Origin: an uncultured Pelagibacteraceae bacterium
GTDB taxonomy: Bacteria > Pseudomonadota > Alphaproteobacteria > Pelagibacterales > Pelagibacteraceae
DNA length: 53,958 bases
Assembly: GCA_902622805.1 (NCBI GenBank)
Contig: CACNRG010000006.1
Coordinates: forward strand, 1 to 53,958
Direction: 5' to 3'
Shown: piece by piece, positions 42,648-50,614 of the stretch
Numbering within the stretch: the stretch's first letter is position 1
Layout of the letters: each line of letters opens with the position of its first letter
Notes under the pieces: generated by a model
Databases searched by the model: none
What the model was told of the DNA's origin: nothing
What the model saw: only the letters and a program-made list of their open reading frames with translations
Made by a program: the position numbers and the translations under genes

Positions 42648-42824
42648 ATGATATTAGATTTTGAACCAGGTGACAAAGTAATCAATCCTTTAGCTAAAGA
42701 ATGGGGGGTAGGTCAAATTCAATCCATAATTAAAGAAAAAGTGACAGTTAATTTTGAAAATGTAGGAAAAAAAGTAATCAACTCTAATTACATTGAGCTA
42801 AAAAAAATAGATGACAGAAATTAA
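42648..42824 (+). CDS. DUF3553 protein (58 aa)
   Basis: ATG at 42648 encodes [20 protein letters not shown], then [20 protein letters not shown] and [14 protein letters not shown]. This is the full DUF3553 pattern (PGD.V.HP...WG.GQ.QS), a small all-beta domain like the CarD/Tudor-type domain that binds RNA polymerase or nucleic acid in other proteins; that link is inference. It overlaps the start of cysQ by 14 nt and is divergent from mnmA. Confidence 0.85.
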   Translation: MILDFEPGDKVINPLAKEWGVGQIQSIIKEKVTVNFENVGKKVINSNYIELKKIDDRN

Positions 42825-43584
42825 TATTGAAAAACTTATAAGAAATTTAATTAATACATTTTTGAATGCAGGTAAAATTTCAATAGATCTTAGAAAAGCT
42901 GGTCTTACAAAAAAAATAAAATCCGATAATACACCAGTAAGTAATGGTGATTTAGAAGTAAACAAAATTCTTAGTGAAAAAATAAAAGAATTGACACCTT
43001 CAATTCCAATTATTTCAGAAGAAACATCTGATAATAAGTTAAATAAAGACCTTAAAGATTTTTGGCTTATTGATCCAATTGATGGAACTTATGATTATAT
43101 AAACAATCTTGATGAATTTACAATTAATGCAGGTTTGATTTTGAATAAACAACCAGTTGCAGGACTGATTTGTGCTCCAGCAAAAAAAAGAATGTTTTAC
43201 TCTTACGGTCAAGGAAATGCATATGAAATTGTAAATGGAAAAGAAATTCGGATAGATGGATCTAGAAATTTAGATAATGACAAAATTAAATTTGTTTCAT
43301 ACTCAAGTAAAATTAAACCAGAAATTCAAAAAATTTTTGATGAATTAAATGTTAAGGAATTTACTAGAATGAAAAGTTCACTTAAATTTTGTGTAATTGC
43401 CACTGGTGAATATGACGGATATGTTGCTGAACCAAGAGCTTGTGAATGGGACATAGCAGCAGGACATGCTATTTTAAAACATTCAGGTGGATCTGTAACC
43501 GATTTTGAAAATAATGAAATTTTGTATGGTAAAAAAGACTTCAAAAACCCAAGTATAATTTTAAAAAGTAGTAGGCTTGTTTAA
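42811..43584 (+). CDS. cysQ: 3'(2'),5'-bisphosphate nucleotidase CysQ / inositol monophosphatase family (257 aa)
   Basis: CysQ removes the 3'-phosphate of PAP, the by-product of sulfate activation, and keeps PAPS use moving. The magnesium site is seen in PIISEETSD and DPIDGTYDYINNLDEFTINA (DPxDGT). The second motif is EWDIAAGHAILKHSGGSVTD. CysQ is favoured over inositol monophosphatase by the DPIDGT-then-FxxN form. It is translationally coupled to DUF3553 upstream and shares an A with the next small gene (TAATG). Confidence 0.85.
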   Translation: MTEINIEKLIRNLINTFLNAGKISIDLRKAGLTKKIKSDNTPVSNGDLEVNKILSEKIKELTPSIPIISEETSDNKLNKDLKDFWLIDPIDGTYDYINNLDEFTINAGLILNKQPVAGLICAPAKKRMFYSYGQGNAYEIVNGKEIRIDGSRNLDNDKIKFVSYSSKIKPEIQKIFDELNVKEFTRMKSSLKFCVIATGEYDGYVAEPRACEWDIAAGHAILKHSGGSVTDFENNEILYGKKDFKNPSIILKSSRLV

Positions 43585-43724
43585 TGGATGAACAAATTAG
43601 AATTATATTAATTATAATTATATCAGTATCAATTTTTGGATTACTAGTTTTTGTTTTTGTTAGAAACTATATTAAAAATAAAATTGATCATTTAATTAAA
43701 GAAGAAAAGAAAAAATCAAAGTAA
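43584..43724 (+). CDS. Small single-helix membrane protein (46 aa)
   Basis: ATG at 43584 overlaps the cysQ stop by 1 nt. It encodes MDEQIRIILIIIISVSIFGL, then a helix continuing to FVFVRNY and a basic cytoplasmic tail ending EEKKKSK. It could be an assembly or anchor protein for its neighbours, but no family is recognised. The stop overlaps the convergent recX gene by 9 nt. Confidence 0.6.
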   Translation: MDEQIRIILIIIISVSIFGLLVFVFVRNYIKNKIDHLIKEEKKKSK

Positions 43725-44279
43725 ATTAACTATCTTTATATAATCGTCTCTTTCAATATCCATAACCTTTTTTGAAGTTTCAAAATCAAAACCATTTCTT
43801 GCCAATAATGAGATATCTTTTTTATAAAACAATGATCTATTATCCTCTGTTCTTGCAGGACCTATTCTTTTTTTTTTACACAATTTTATTGCAGAAAAAA
43901 AATCTTGATCAGAATTTTCATCATTAATTTTTTCAAGTGTTTCTTTTATAAATTCACTGTTAATTCCCTTTCCTAATAAGTAATTTCTAATTTTATTTAT
44001 TGAACTTCCTCTTTGGATCATACTTTTTGCTTTGCTATCAGAATAAAACTTATCATTAATAAATTTGTTTTTTTCTAAATCAGATAAAACAATATCAATT
44101 AAATTTGTAACATCTTGTTTTTTAACGTTTGGAACTGAAGTTTTTAAATATTTTTTTAAAAGATAGGTTTTTAGCTGTTGTTTCGAAGGGGCATATTTTT
44201 CTACATAAGTAAAAGCAAAATTCCGCATTTCTTCAACGGTTACTTTTAATGTTTTTTTTCTGTTTCTTATAGGAATCAT
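43716..44279 (-). CDS. recX: Regulatory protein RecX (187 aa)
   Basis: RecX limits RecA filament growth. The three-helix repeats are visible: ALTYVEKYAPSKQQLKTYLL-like N-terminal part (AFTYVEKYAPSKQQLKTYLL here), then NKFINDKFYSDSKAKSMIQRGSS region and the NYLLGKGINSEFIKETLEKI repeat, and a third repeat ending NGFDFETSKKVMDIER. The RGSSINKIRNYLLGKG motif is the clearest. recA is not in the window, so it acts in trans. Confidence 0.82.
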   Translation of the reverse strand: MIPIRNRKKTLKVTVEEMRNFAFTYVEKYAPSKQQLKTYLLKKYLKTSVPNVKKQDVTNLIDIVLSDLEKNKFINDKFYSDSKAKSMIQRGSSINKIRNYLLGKGINSEFIKETLEKINDENSDQDFFSAIKLCKKKRIGPARTEDNRSLFYKKDISLLARNGFDFETSKKVMDIERDDYIKIVNLL

Positions 44280-44307
44280 AACTAGATTTAATATAATATA
44301 TTTAGGA

Positions 44308-44781
44308 ATGATCGAACAAATTTATAGCTTCTTTACAATCGAAATGATTTACTTGTGGGTAAATATTGGTGTATTACCATTTTGGTTATTAATTATATTT
44401 TTTCCTCAATCACAACTTTGTAAATATTTAGCAACCTCAATATTTCCTATATTCTTGCTAAGTGGAGTTTATATACTTATTTTATATAAAGCTTATTTAG
44501 GATCATTTGATTTTGATAATAATTTTAATCTTTATTTGGGTTTAAGTTATGTATCCGATTTATTTCGAAATGATTATTATTTATTAATGTTTTGGACACA
44601 TTTTGTATCAGTTAATTTATTCATAGGTGGTTGGATTCTTAAAGATGCCCAAAAATTTTTAATAAATAAATTCTTAATAGCTTTTCCACTTATAATTACA
44701 TATCTAATTGGTCCTATTGGTATATTTATATATTGGATAATAAGAATTTTTTACGCTAAGCGTTTAAATCTATATGACTAA
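44308..44781 (+). CDS. ABA4-like family membrane protein (157 aa)
   Basis: Four membrane helices (about 10-30, 38-62, 88-112, 122-145) are present. The conserved WTHFVSVNLFIGGWILKDA and LIITYLIGPIGIFIYWIIR match the ABA4-like (DUF4281) family, known from plant neoxanthin synthesis, with bacterial members of unknown role. A carotenoid or membrane-pigment role is only a suggestion. The start of the next gene overlaps the 3' end by 8 nt. Confidence 0.82.
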   Translation: MIEQIYSFFTIEMIYLWVNIGVLPFWLLIIFFPQSQLCKYLATSIFPIFLLSGVYILILYKAYLGSFDFDNNFNLYLGLSYVSDLFRNDYYLLMFWTHFVSVNLFIGGWILKDAQKFLINKFLIAFPLIITYLIGPIGIFIYWIIRIFYAKRLNLYD

Positions 44782-45364
44782 GTCTATAGATTTTTATTTC
44801 GATATAATTAGTCCCTACGCTTATATTGCTCATAAAAAAATTGAAAAAATAAATAAAGATAATAGAATTTTATTCAACTATAAACCTATGTTGCTAGGTG
44901 GTCTTCATAATTTAGCGAATATTACTGCGCCTGCATTTAATGACTTTAAAATGAAGAATATGAAAAATGATTGTGATTTAGTTTCCAAAAAAAATAGTAT
45001 TCAATTTAGATGGAATGAAAAATTTCCAATAAATTCGCTTTATATAATGAGAGGTTATTTGTTTGTAAATCATGATAAAAAAAAAGAATACTTAAATAAA
45101 TTCTTTGACGCTTATTGGAAAGATAATAAAGATCTATCAAATCAAGATAATATAAATGAAATATTAAAAACTTTAAATATTGATCCAAATTTATTTTTAG
45201 AAGGTATAAAAGATGATGAGATTAAAAAACTTTTAAAGCAAATGACAACAGAGGCATTTAATTTAGAAATATTTGGGGCACCTACATTTATTTACAATAA
45301 TAAATTATTTTGGGGACAAGATCGTTTAGAGTATGCAATTGATGAATTTCTTAGTTTAAAGTAG
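44774..45364 (+). CDS. 2-hydroxychromene-2-carboxylate isomerase, DsbA/kappa-GST fold (196 aa)
   Basis: This is a thioredoxin-fold, glutathione-dependent isomerase related to kappa GST. The N-terminal FYFDIISPYAYIAHKKI has the serine-proline that positions glutathione. Later YKPMLLGGLHNL, MRGYLF and EAFNLEIFGAPTFIYNNKLF give the cis-proline loop (GAPT) and the RLEYAIDEFL helix. In naphthalene pathways it isomerises HCCA. In a small marine genome it more likely has another GST-type role. Confidence 0.85.
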   Translation: MTKSIDFYFDIISPYAYIAHKKIEKINKDNRILFNYKPMLLGGLHNLANITAPAFNDFKMKNMKNDCDLVSKKNSIQFRWNEKFPINSLYIMRGYLFVNHDKKKEYLNKFFDAYWKDNKDLSNQDNINEILKTLNIDPNLFLEGIKDDEIKKLLKQMTTEAFNLEIFGAPTFIYNNKLFWGQDRLEYAIDEFLSLK

Positions 45365-45374
45365 CATTCAAATA

Positions 45375-46355
45375 ATGAAAAAAATTTTAAAAAAAATATT
45401 AATCAAATTAAATAGATTATGTGGTTATGAAATCATTGATCAAAACGAATTCTCTTTTCCATCATTAGAAAATAAAAAATTTAATGATCTAAGTACTCTC
45501 AATAAGAAATCTATAGTATTACCTTTGGGAGAAGTTAATATTACAAGAAAAATAAAATCCTTAGGAATTATTGTAAGAACAAATTCAAATATTCATATCT
45601 CTGATCAAAATAAAAAAAGAATTTTTAATAAAGACAAAATTGATTATATTGAAAAATCTTTAAAATCTTTAAAGACTTCAATTAAATCTTTTAAATCAAA
45701 ATATAACAACTTTGAGATTAATTTAACTATAGTAGATCAAAGTAATGATGAAAATGTTATAAAAAAAATTGAACAAATTTTTTCAAATTTAGGTGTAAAA
45801 ATTAACATAATAAATTTTGATAAAAATGAATTCAAAAATGAGATAAAATTAGATTATAATAAAGATGTTTTTGGTAATCTAAGTAGCCTTCTTAAATGTT
45901 TTAAAATAGCAAAAAATAATAATGATGATTTATATTTTTTCTTAGAGGATGATTATTTACATAAAGAGTCATTAATTGAAGAAATGATTTTAACTTATGA
46001 AAGAATTTCTTCTCAAATAAAAAAAGAAATTTTATTAGTACCATCGGATTATCCTTATCTTTATATGAATGAACGCTCTACAAAAGTACTCCCTGGAAGT
46101 CACAGACACTGGCAAACCTTAAATAAAGTTTTATGCAGTTTTATGACAAGTAAAGAAATTTTAGAAATTTACTGGAATAATTTTTTATTAACGTGCCAAG
46201 AACATAATGAACCAATTGAAAAATATCTAAACGAAATTTGCGAAAAAGAAGTGTGCTTATCACCCATTCCATCACTCTCTGTCCACATGGCTAATGTAAA
46301 TTCAATTTTTGGTATTTCTCCGTTTGTTGATGTTAAAAGTGAATGGAACACTTAA
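45375..46355 (+). CDS. Glycosyltransferase-like protein (326 aa)
   Basis: The sequence has an N-terminal lysine-rich helix and a GT-A like core with RKIKSLGIIVRTNSNIHI, a strand NFEINLTIVDQSNDENV and the metal-binding type motif FFLEDDYLHKESLIEEMI (about 192-209). The EDDY acidic pair could serve as the DxD site. The C-terminal part HRHWQTLNKVLCSFMTS and SPIPSLSVHMAN is unplaced. The family is uncertain: GT2-like or a nucleotide-sugar binding hypothetical. The genes beside it are on the opposite strand. Confidence 0.6.
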   Translation: MKKILKKILIKLNRLCGYEIIDQNEFSFPSLENKKFNDLSTLNKKSIVLPLGEVNITRKIKSLGIIVRTNSNIHISDQNKKRIFNKDKIDYIEKSLKSLKTSIKSFKSKYNNFEINLTIVDQSNDENVIKKIEQIFSNLGVKINIINFDKNEFKNEIKLDYNKDVFGNLSSLLKCFKIAKNNNDDLYFFLEDDYLHKESLIEEMILTYERISSQIKKEILLVPSDYPYLYMNERSTKVLPGSHRHWQTLNKVLCSFMTSKEILEIYWNNFLLTCQEHNEPIEKYLNEICEKEVCLSPIPSLSVHMANVNSIFGISPFVDVKSEWNT

Positions 46356-46361
46356 TTATTT

Positions 46362-46790
46362 TTAATTAATATAAAATTTACCCACTTTTTCAGATTTAAT
46401 AGTCTCATTATCTGAATGAGGATTGTTTATAAAATTTGCTAAAACAGATTTTTTTTTCCTGGTTGTGAAAGAAAACCAGACTCCTGGGGGCACTAATAAA
46501 AGATTATAATTGTTTTTTTTAAGAGTAATATTTTCCACAATATTAAAACTTTTTGATTTTTTTCTACCATCAATTAATTTAAAAATAACCTCACCGCAAG
46601 GAACTGAAAATAAGCATTGATTTTTTTTATGTTTAATCCATCCTTTTTTTTGGTTTTGATTAATTTCATTAAAGTATATTTCACCAAATCCTTTAAAAAA
46701 ATTATTTTTTTTTGAGACAAATTTTAACAAATCTCCTCTTGAATTCTTAAAAATTTTTTGTTTTATTTTTTTAACGCCACTTATTTTCAT
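46362..46790 (-). CDS. RmlC/WxcM-type cupin, sugar epimerase-like (142 aa)
   Basis: A small cupin whose layout follows dTDP-4-dehydrorhamnose 3,5-epimerase-like enzymes: NSRGDLLKFV, EIYFNEINQNQKKGWIKHKK, CLFSVPCGEVIFKLIDGRKK and LLVPPGVWFSFTTR. The KGWIKHKKNQ histidine and PPGVWFSF fit. It overlaps rfbG by 20 nt at its start. It probably acts on a CDP-4-keto-6-deoxyhexose made by RfbF/RfbG; isomerase activity is an alternative. Confidence 0.78.
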   Translation of the reverse strand: MKISGVKKIKQKIFKNSRGDLLKFVSKKNNFFKGFGEIYFNEINQNQKKGWIKHKKNQCLFSVPCGEVIFKLIDGRKKSKSFNIVENITLKKNNYNLLLVPPGVWFSFTTRKKKSVLANFINNPHSDNETIKSEKVGKFYIN

Positions 46791-47844
46791 TCATATATCC
46801 AAGAATTTGATTAGTTGTTACTTTAAAAGGATCCTTTTTGTTTTTAAAAACATCTAAATACCATTCTGTTGTAACTTTAACTCCCTTTTTTACTGAATAT
46901 GTTGGATACCAGTTTAAATATCTTTTTGCTTTTTTAATATCTAATTGTAAATTTTTTTGTTCATAAAACTTTACTTTTTTATTATATCTAATCTTACCAC
47001 TACCCCAAAATGATATCATATAATCTATTATTTCTTTTACGCTTTTAATTGAGTTATTTTTTGTACCAAAATTCCAAGCATCAGAATATTTTTTTGGATC
47101 ATTAAATTGTCTTTTTGCTAAAATTAAATATCCTCTTAAAGGTTCTAATACATGTTGCCAAGGTCTATTAAAATTAGGATTTCTTAAATATATAGATTTA
47201 CCTTTTAGCAATGATCTTATTCCATCAGGTATTAATCTATTTGCTGACCAATCACCTCCTCCAATTACATTTCCAGCTCTACCACTAGATACACCACATT
47301 TTCTTTCATTTTTGAAAAAACTTTCTCTGTATGCTCTTATAATTAATTCAGATGAAGATTTTGATGCGCTGTAAGGGTCTACTCCTCCAAGAACATCACT
47401 TTCTTTATATCTTGTTGGCTTACCAACATTTTCATAACATTTATCTGAGGTAATCATCACAATGGACTTAATAAAACTAAATTTTTTTGTAGCTTCTAAT
47501 ATATTTAAAGTTCCACCAACATTCACAGCGATTGTCTTATGTGGTTTTAGATATGACTCAATAATGAGTGGTTGTGCAGCTAAATGAAAAATTATTGAAG
47601 GCTTCGATTTTACAATAAATCTCTCTAATTTTTTTTGATCTCTTATATCAAATATTCCTAATTTAATTTTTTTTTGAAGTTTTAATTTATAAAATAAATT
47701 TTTATTTTGATTTGGACTATAGCCAGTTCCATAAACTTTTGCACCCATCATTAAAAGCCAACAACATAACCATGAACCTTTGAAACCAGTAGCACCTGTA
47801 ACTAAAATTTTTTTGTTTTTGTAAAAACTATTTATTTTTTCCAT
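46771..47844 (-). CDS. rfbG: CDP-glucose 4,6-dehydratase RfbG (357 aa)
   Basis: This extended SDR converts CDP-glucose to CDP-4-keto-6-deoxyglucose. The NAD motif is KILVTGATGFKGSWLCCWLL (TGATGFKG), with FHLAAQPLIIESY, DKCYENVG and GVDPYSASKSSSELI (YxxxK). NWYPTYSVKKGVK at the C-terminus matches CDP-glucose dehydratases. It overlaps rfbF by 13 nt and the cupin by 20 nt, so the three are a unit. The next enzyme, RfbH (E1), is not in the window. Confidence 0.93.
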   Translation of the reverse strand: MEKINSFYKNKKILVTGATGFKGSWLCCWLLMMGAKVYGTGYSPNQNKNLFYKLKLQKKIKLGIFDIRDQKKLERFIVKSKPSIIFHLAAQPLIIESYLKPHKTIAVNVGGTLNILEATKKFSFIKSIVMITSDKCYENVGKPTRYKESDVLGGVDPYSASKSSSELIIRAYRESFFKNERKCGVSSGRAGNVIGGGDWSANRLIPDGIRSLLKGKSIYLRNPNFNRPWQHVLEPLRGYLILAKRQFNDPKKYSDAWNFGTKNNSIKSVKEIIDYMISFWGSGKIRYNKKVKFYEQKNLQLDIKKAKRYLNWYPTYSVKKGVKVTTEWYLDVFKNKKDPFKVTTNQILGYMNENKWR

Positions 47845-48533
47845 ATTGGACCTTCGTCTTCAAGTATTTGCTCCAAGCTAATTTTATCTCTCAGGGTATC
47901 CATACATTTCCAAAATCCTTCATGTTTAAAAGCATTTAAATTATTATCTTGATACAATTTAGTCATTGGTTCCTTTTCAAACATAGTTTGATCATTATCG
48001 ATATAATCGAAAACATCTGAATTTAAAACAAAATATCCTCCATTAATCCATCCAGCACTACTTTGAGGCTTTTCTTCAAACTTGATCACTTTATTACCTT
48101 CTATTTCTAATTCACCAAATCTAACAGGTGGATGTACTGCAGTGACAGTTGCTAATTTATTATTCTTTTTATGAAATTGAATTAAATCATCTAAATTAAT
48201 TGAACATAATCCATCACCATAAGTCATAAAAAAGTTTTCATTTTTATCTATTTGAGACTTTAATCTTAAAATTCTACCTCCAGTCATAGTTGACTCACCT
48301 GTATCTATGATTTTTAAATTTCGAAATTCTTTTGAATTTTTATAGTAGTCAATAATAATCTCTTTTTTATAACCAGCAGCTATTATAAAATCATCATATC
48401 CGAAGGATTGATAAAAATTCATTATATGACTTAAAATTGGTTTATCTCCAATTTTAATCATTGGTTTTGGTATTTTATCTGTGTACTCTGCTAATCTAGT
48501 ACCGTAACCACCAGCTAAAATTATTGTTTTCAT
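47832..48533 (-). CDS. rfbF: Glucose-1-phosphate cytidylyltransferase RfbF (233 aa)
   Basis: This enzyme makes CDP-glucose from CTP and glucose-1-phosphate. The nucleotide loop is ILAGGYGTRLAEYTDKIPKP, with YGDGLCSINLDDLIQFHKKN (metal site Asp), GRILRLKS and INGGYFVLN. The C-terminal HEGFWKCMDTLRDKISLEQI, in particular the Phe-Trp-x-x-Met-Asp-Thr pattern, is typical. The protein is about 24 residues shorter than enterobacterial RfbF (257); the missing part lies between DYYKNSKEFRN and LKIIDTGESTMTGG. The remaining core looks intact. Upstream is a 155-nt gap to the amt terminator with no gene. Confidence 0.9.
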   Translation of the reverse strand: MKTIILAGGYGTRLAEYTDKIPKPMIKIGDKPILSHIMNFYQSFGYDDFIIAAGYKKEIIIDYYKNSKEFRNLKIIDTGESTMTGGRILRLKSQIDKNENFFMTYGDGLCSINLDDLIQFHKKNNKLATVTAVHPPVRFGELEIEGNKVIKFEEKPQSSAGWINGGYFVLNSDVFDYIDNDQTMFEKEPMTKLYQDNNLNAFKHEGFWKCMDTLRDKISLEQILEDEGPIWKK

Positions 48534-48688
48534 CTAAATAAGTTAAACTATATATATTAAAATAATATTACTGCATTATTAAAATCATTAACCTAAAAAG
48601 CTCATTTAAACATATATGTTGACTTAAAACATAACTTCGAAAGTCATGATGGATTTAATGACAAATATTAAATTAAAGATTAAAATGA

Positions 48689-48710
48689 AAAAGGCCCCGA
48701 AGGGCCTTTT
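48689..48710 (-). terminator. Rho-independent terminator of amt
   Basis: On the minus strand a 9-bp stem AAAAGGCCC/GGGCCUUUU closes on a UUCG tetraloop and is followed by U-rich sequence. It lies 33 nt past the amt stop. The UUCG loop only forms on the minus strand, which sets the direction. Confidence 0.85.
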
Positions 48711-48742
48711 AATTATTAACATTTAAAGAGGAAGTTAATTTA

Positions 48743-50044
48743 TTAATCTCTTATTGCGTAAGCAATAACACCTGTCTCAGTAACATCAGTACCTTTAGTT
48801 TCACCTTCTTTACTTAACCTAAGACCAATTGTTGCTTTCATAATACTAAACACAATGTAAGCGACTATGAATACAAATATATTTACTGCTAATACACCGA
48901 TAAACTGTGTACTAAAATTTGCACCAGAATTTGTAGCCGGAACGATTAATGTTCCCCAAATTCCTGCAAATAAGTGTGCTGGTATTGCACCTACTACATC
49001 ATCAATTTTTAATGAAAATAGAAGTTTCGTACCGTAAACTACGATTAAACCACCTACAGCACCAATCAAAATTGCTGCAAAAGGTGATGGAGTTAATGGT
49101 TCAGCTGTAACTGCAACTAAACCACCAATACATCCATTTAACATTTGAATTACATCTGTTTTACCAAAATGTAATCTTGTAATGATAGCAGCACCCATTA
49201 CGCCACCGGCACCAGCTAAAAATGTGTTAATGAAAATTGTTGATACAGCAATTGCATCGTCAGCAGTTCCCATAGCTAATTGTGAACCACCGTTGAAACC
49301 AAACCAACCTAACCACAAAATAAATACCCCAATTGTAACTAATGGTATTGACGAAGCAGCGAATGGTTTAAGTGGAGCTGGAGCACCAGACTTTGTAAAT
49401 CTTCCAAGTCTTGGACCAATTATCATTGCACCAGCTAAAGCAGCTGCCCCTCCAGTTGAGTGTACTAATGTTGAACCAGCAAAATCAGAAAAACCTAATT
49501 CTGCTAACCAGCCTCCACCCCACTGCCAACCCATAACGGTTGGATAAATAATTCCTGATAGAATTGCAGCAAATACGAAAAACGGCCATAATTTTATTCT
49601 TTCTGCCATTGTACCTGAAACAATAGAAACTGTTGTAGCACAGAATACCATTTGGAAATACCAATCAGAACCATCTGAATAACCAGTGTCTACTGCACTA
49701 GCATCAGACCATGGTATGAATTTGCCAATATATCCACCCTCTGGAATACCATAAGCTAAGTTATAACCTACCATCCAGAACATAATTCCTGCAATTGAAA
49801 ATAAACCTATATTTTTTGCACAGATAACGGATACACTTTTTGATGTAACCATACCTGATTCTAACATTGCGAATCCAGCTGCCATAAACATTACTAAGAA
49901 ACCACAAATTAGAAATAATAAGGTATTAAATATAAAACCTACTTCAGCAGAAACCGTTGTCTCTGCCATTCCTGCACTACTCATGTTTAACAAAAAAATT
50001 AAACTAATAAGTGGCGCACTTATTTTTTTTAATAATCTAGTCAT
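48743..50044 (-). CDS. amt: Ammonium transporter Amt (433 aa)
   Basis: Amt imports ammonium across the inner membrane. A cleavable signal (LISLIFLLNMSSAGMAE) is followed by eleven helices. Landmarks are AMLESGMVTSKSV, the phenylalanine gate region, twin pore histidines in FAGSTLVHSTGGAAALAG and PAHLFAGIWGTLI, and WFGFNGGSQL. A good Shine-Dalgarno (AGGGAGG) precedes ATG. No glnK is adjacent. An inverted repeat ATGCA-N5-TGCAT lies about 75-90 nt upstream of the start. Confidence 0.95.
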   Translation of the reverse strand: MTRLLKKISAPLISLIFLLNMSSAGMAETTVSAEVGFIFNTLLFLICGFLVMFMAAGFAMLESGMVTSKSVSVICAKNIGLFSIAGIMFWMVGYNLAYGIPEGGYIGKFIPWSDASAVDTGYSDGSDWYFQMVFCATTVSIVSGTMAERIKLWPFFVFAAILSGIIYPTVMGWQWGGGWLAELGFSDFAGSTLVHSTGGAAALAGAMIIGPRLGRFTKSGAPAPLKPFAASSIPLVTIGVFILWLGWFGFNGGSQLAMGTADDAIAVSTIFINTFLAGAGGVMGAAIITRLHFGKTDVIQMLNGCIGGLVAVTAEPLTPSPFAAILIGAVGGLIVVYGTKLLFSLKIDDVVGAIPAHLFAGIWGTLIVPATNSGANFSTQFIGVLAVNIFVFIVAYIVFSIMKATIGLRLSKEGETKGTDVTETGVIAYAIRD

Positions 50045-50118
50045 AAGACCTCCCTGTTACGTAGAAGACTTATATTTTTATTATTTTTAAAAACTAACGT
50101 TGATTAGTAAAAAGGGCT

Positions 50119-50133
50119 ATGCAGTATTTGCAT
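50119..50133. repeat. Short inverted repeat upstream of amt
   Basis: ATGCA-GTATT-TGCAT is a perfect 5-bp inverted repeat in the amt upstream region, between the hupB terminator hairpin and the amt start. It could be a regulator site in nitrogen control, but it is short and untested. Confidence 0.25.
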
Positions 50134-50137
50134 ATAG

Positions 50138-50178
50138 AAACAGCCTAAATGCTTTTTAAATAAACATTTAGGCTGTTT
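50138..50178 (-). terminator. Long hairpin downstream of hupB
   Basis: AAACAGCCTAAATG (50138-50151) and CATTTAGGCTGTTT (50165-50178) form a perfect 14-bp stem with a 13-nt loop, starting 7 nt past the hupB stop. The U-tract after it is short (UUUC), so it is a moderate terminator or a 3' stabiliser. Confidence 0.65.
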
Positions 50179-50185
50179 AAAAAGT

Positions 50186-50461
50186 TTATCTATTAAAAAC
50201 TTCTTTTAAAGCTTTTGCAGGTAAGAATTTAACCTTTTGTGATGCAGCGATTTGAATTTGCTCACCAGTTCTAGGATTTCTTCCAACTCTTGCTTTTCTT
50301 TTAGCTACTTTGTAAGTGCCAAATCCAGCGATTTTAACTGAGTCATCTCCTTTTAAAGCATCTAAAATAGTGTTTGTAATTGTATCAAAAGTTCTCTCAG
50401 CATCAGCTTTACTTAAATTTAAAGCTCCTGAAAGTTTCACTATTAATTGTTTTTTGTTCAT
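50186..50461 (-). CDS. hupB: DNA-binding protein HU (91 aa)
   Basis: HU is a nucleoid protein that bends DNA. The N-terminal helices NKKQLIVKLSGALNLSKADAE are followed by FGTYKVAKRKARVGRNPRTGE (the beta-arm motif GRNPxTG) and KFLPAKALKEVFNR. Length is exact for the family. A Shine-Dalgarno GGAG lies just upstream. The upstream region has a 14-bp palindrome and is probably a promoter; downstream is a strong hairpin. Confidence 0.97.
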   Translation of the reverse strand: MNKKQLIVKLSGALNLSKADAERTFDTITNTILDALKGDDSVKIAGFGTYKVAKRKARVGRNPRTGEQIQIAASQKVKFLPAKALKEVFNR

Positions 50462-50547
50462 TTTAGCTCCGGTTTTATTGGTTATTTTCTATCTTTCAAA
50501 AAAACCCCGTAAAATCAATCTTTTTTTGTGGTTAAAAAAAATTTACC

Positions 50548-50561
50548 CACAATATATTGTG
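50548..50561. promoter_or_regulatory. 14-bp perfect palindrome upstream of hupB
   Basis: CACAATATATTGTG is a perfect palindrome about 87-100 nt upstream of the hupB start, inside the rseP-hupB gap. A TTGCAT (-35 like) lies directly next to it on the minus strand. It may be a dimeric regulator site controlling hupB. Confidence 0.4.
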
Positions 50562-50614
50562 CAATGCAAAATAAATGTTGATTTTATTAAGTTTTTTAAC
50601 TTTTTTTAGTTTGA

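Noticed and set aside
42608-42685. N-terminal extension of mnmA to an ATG at 42685
   Set aside because: It would overlap the divergent DUF3553 start, and the extra residues have no family counterpart.
48534-48687. Possible small gene or RNA between rfbF and the amt terminator
   Set aside because: I see only A/T-rich sequence, with no start codon followed by a coherent frame and no strong structure apart from the amt terminator.
49182-49547. 121-codon open frame antisense to amt
   Set aside because: It lies inside a strongly supported membrane gene. Its proline- and alanine-rich sequence is the reverse shadow of the hydrophobic helices, with no start signal of its own.
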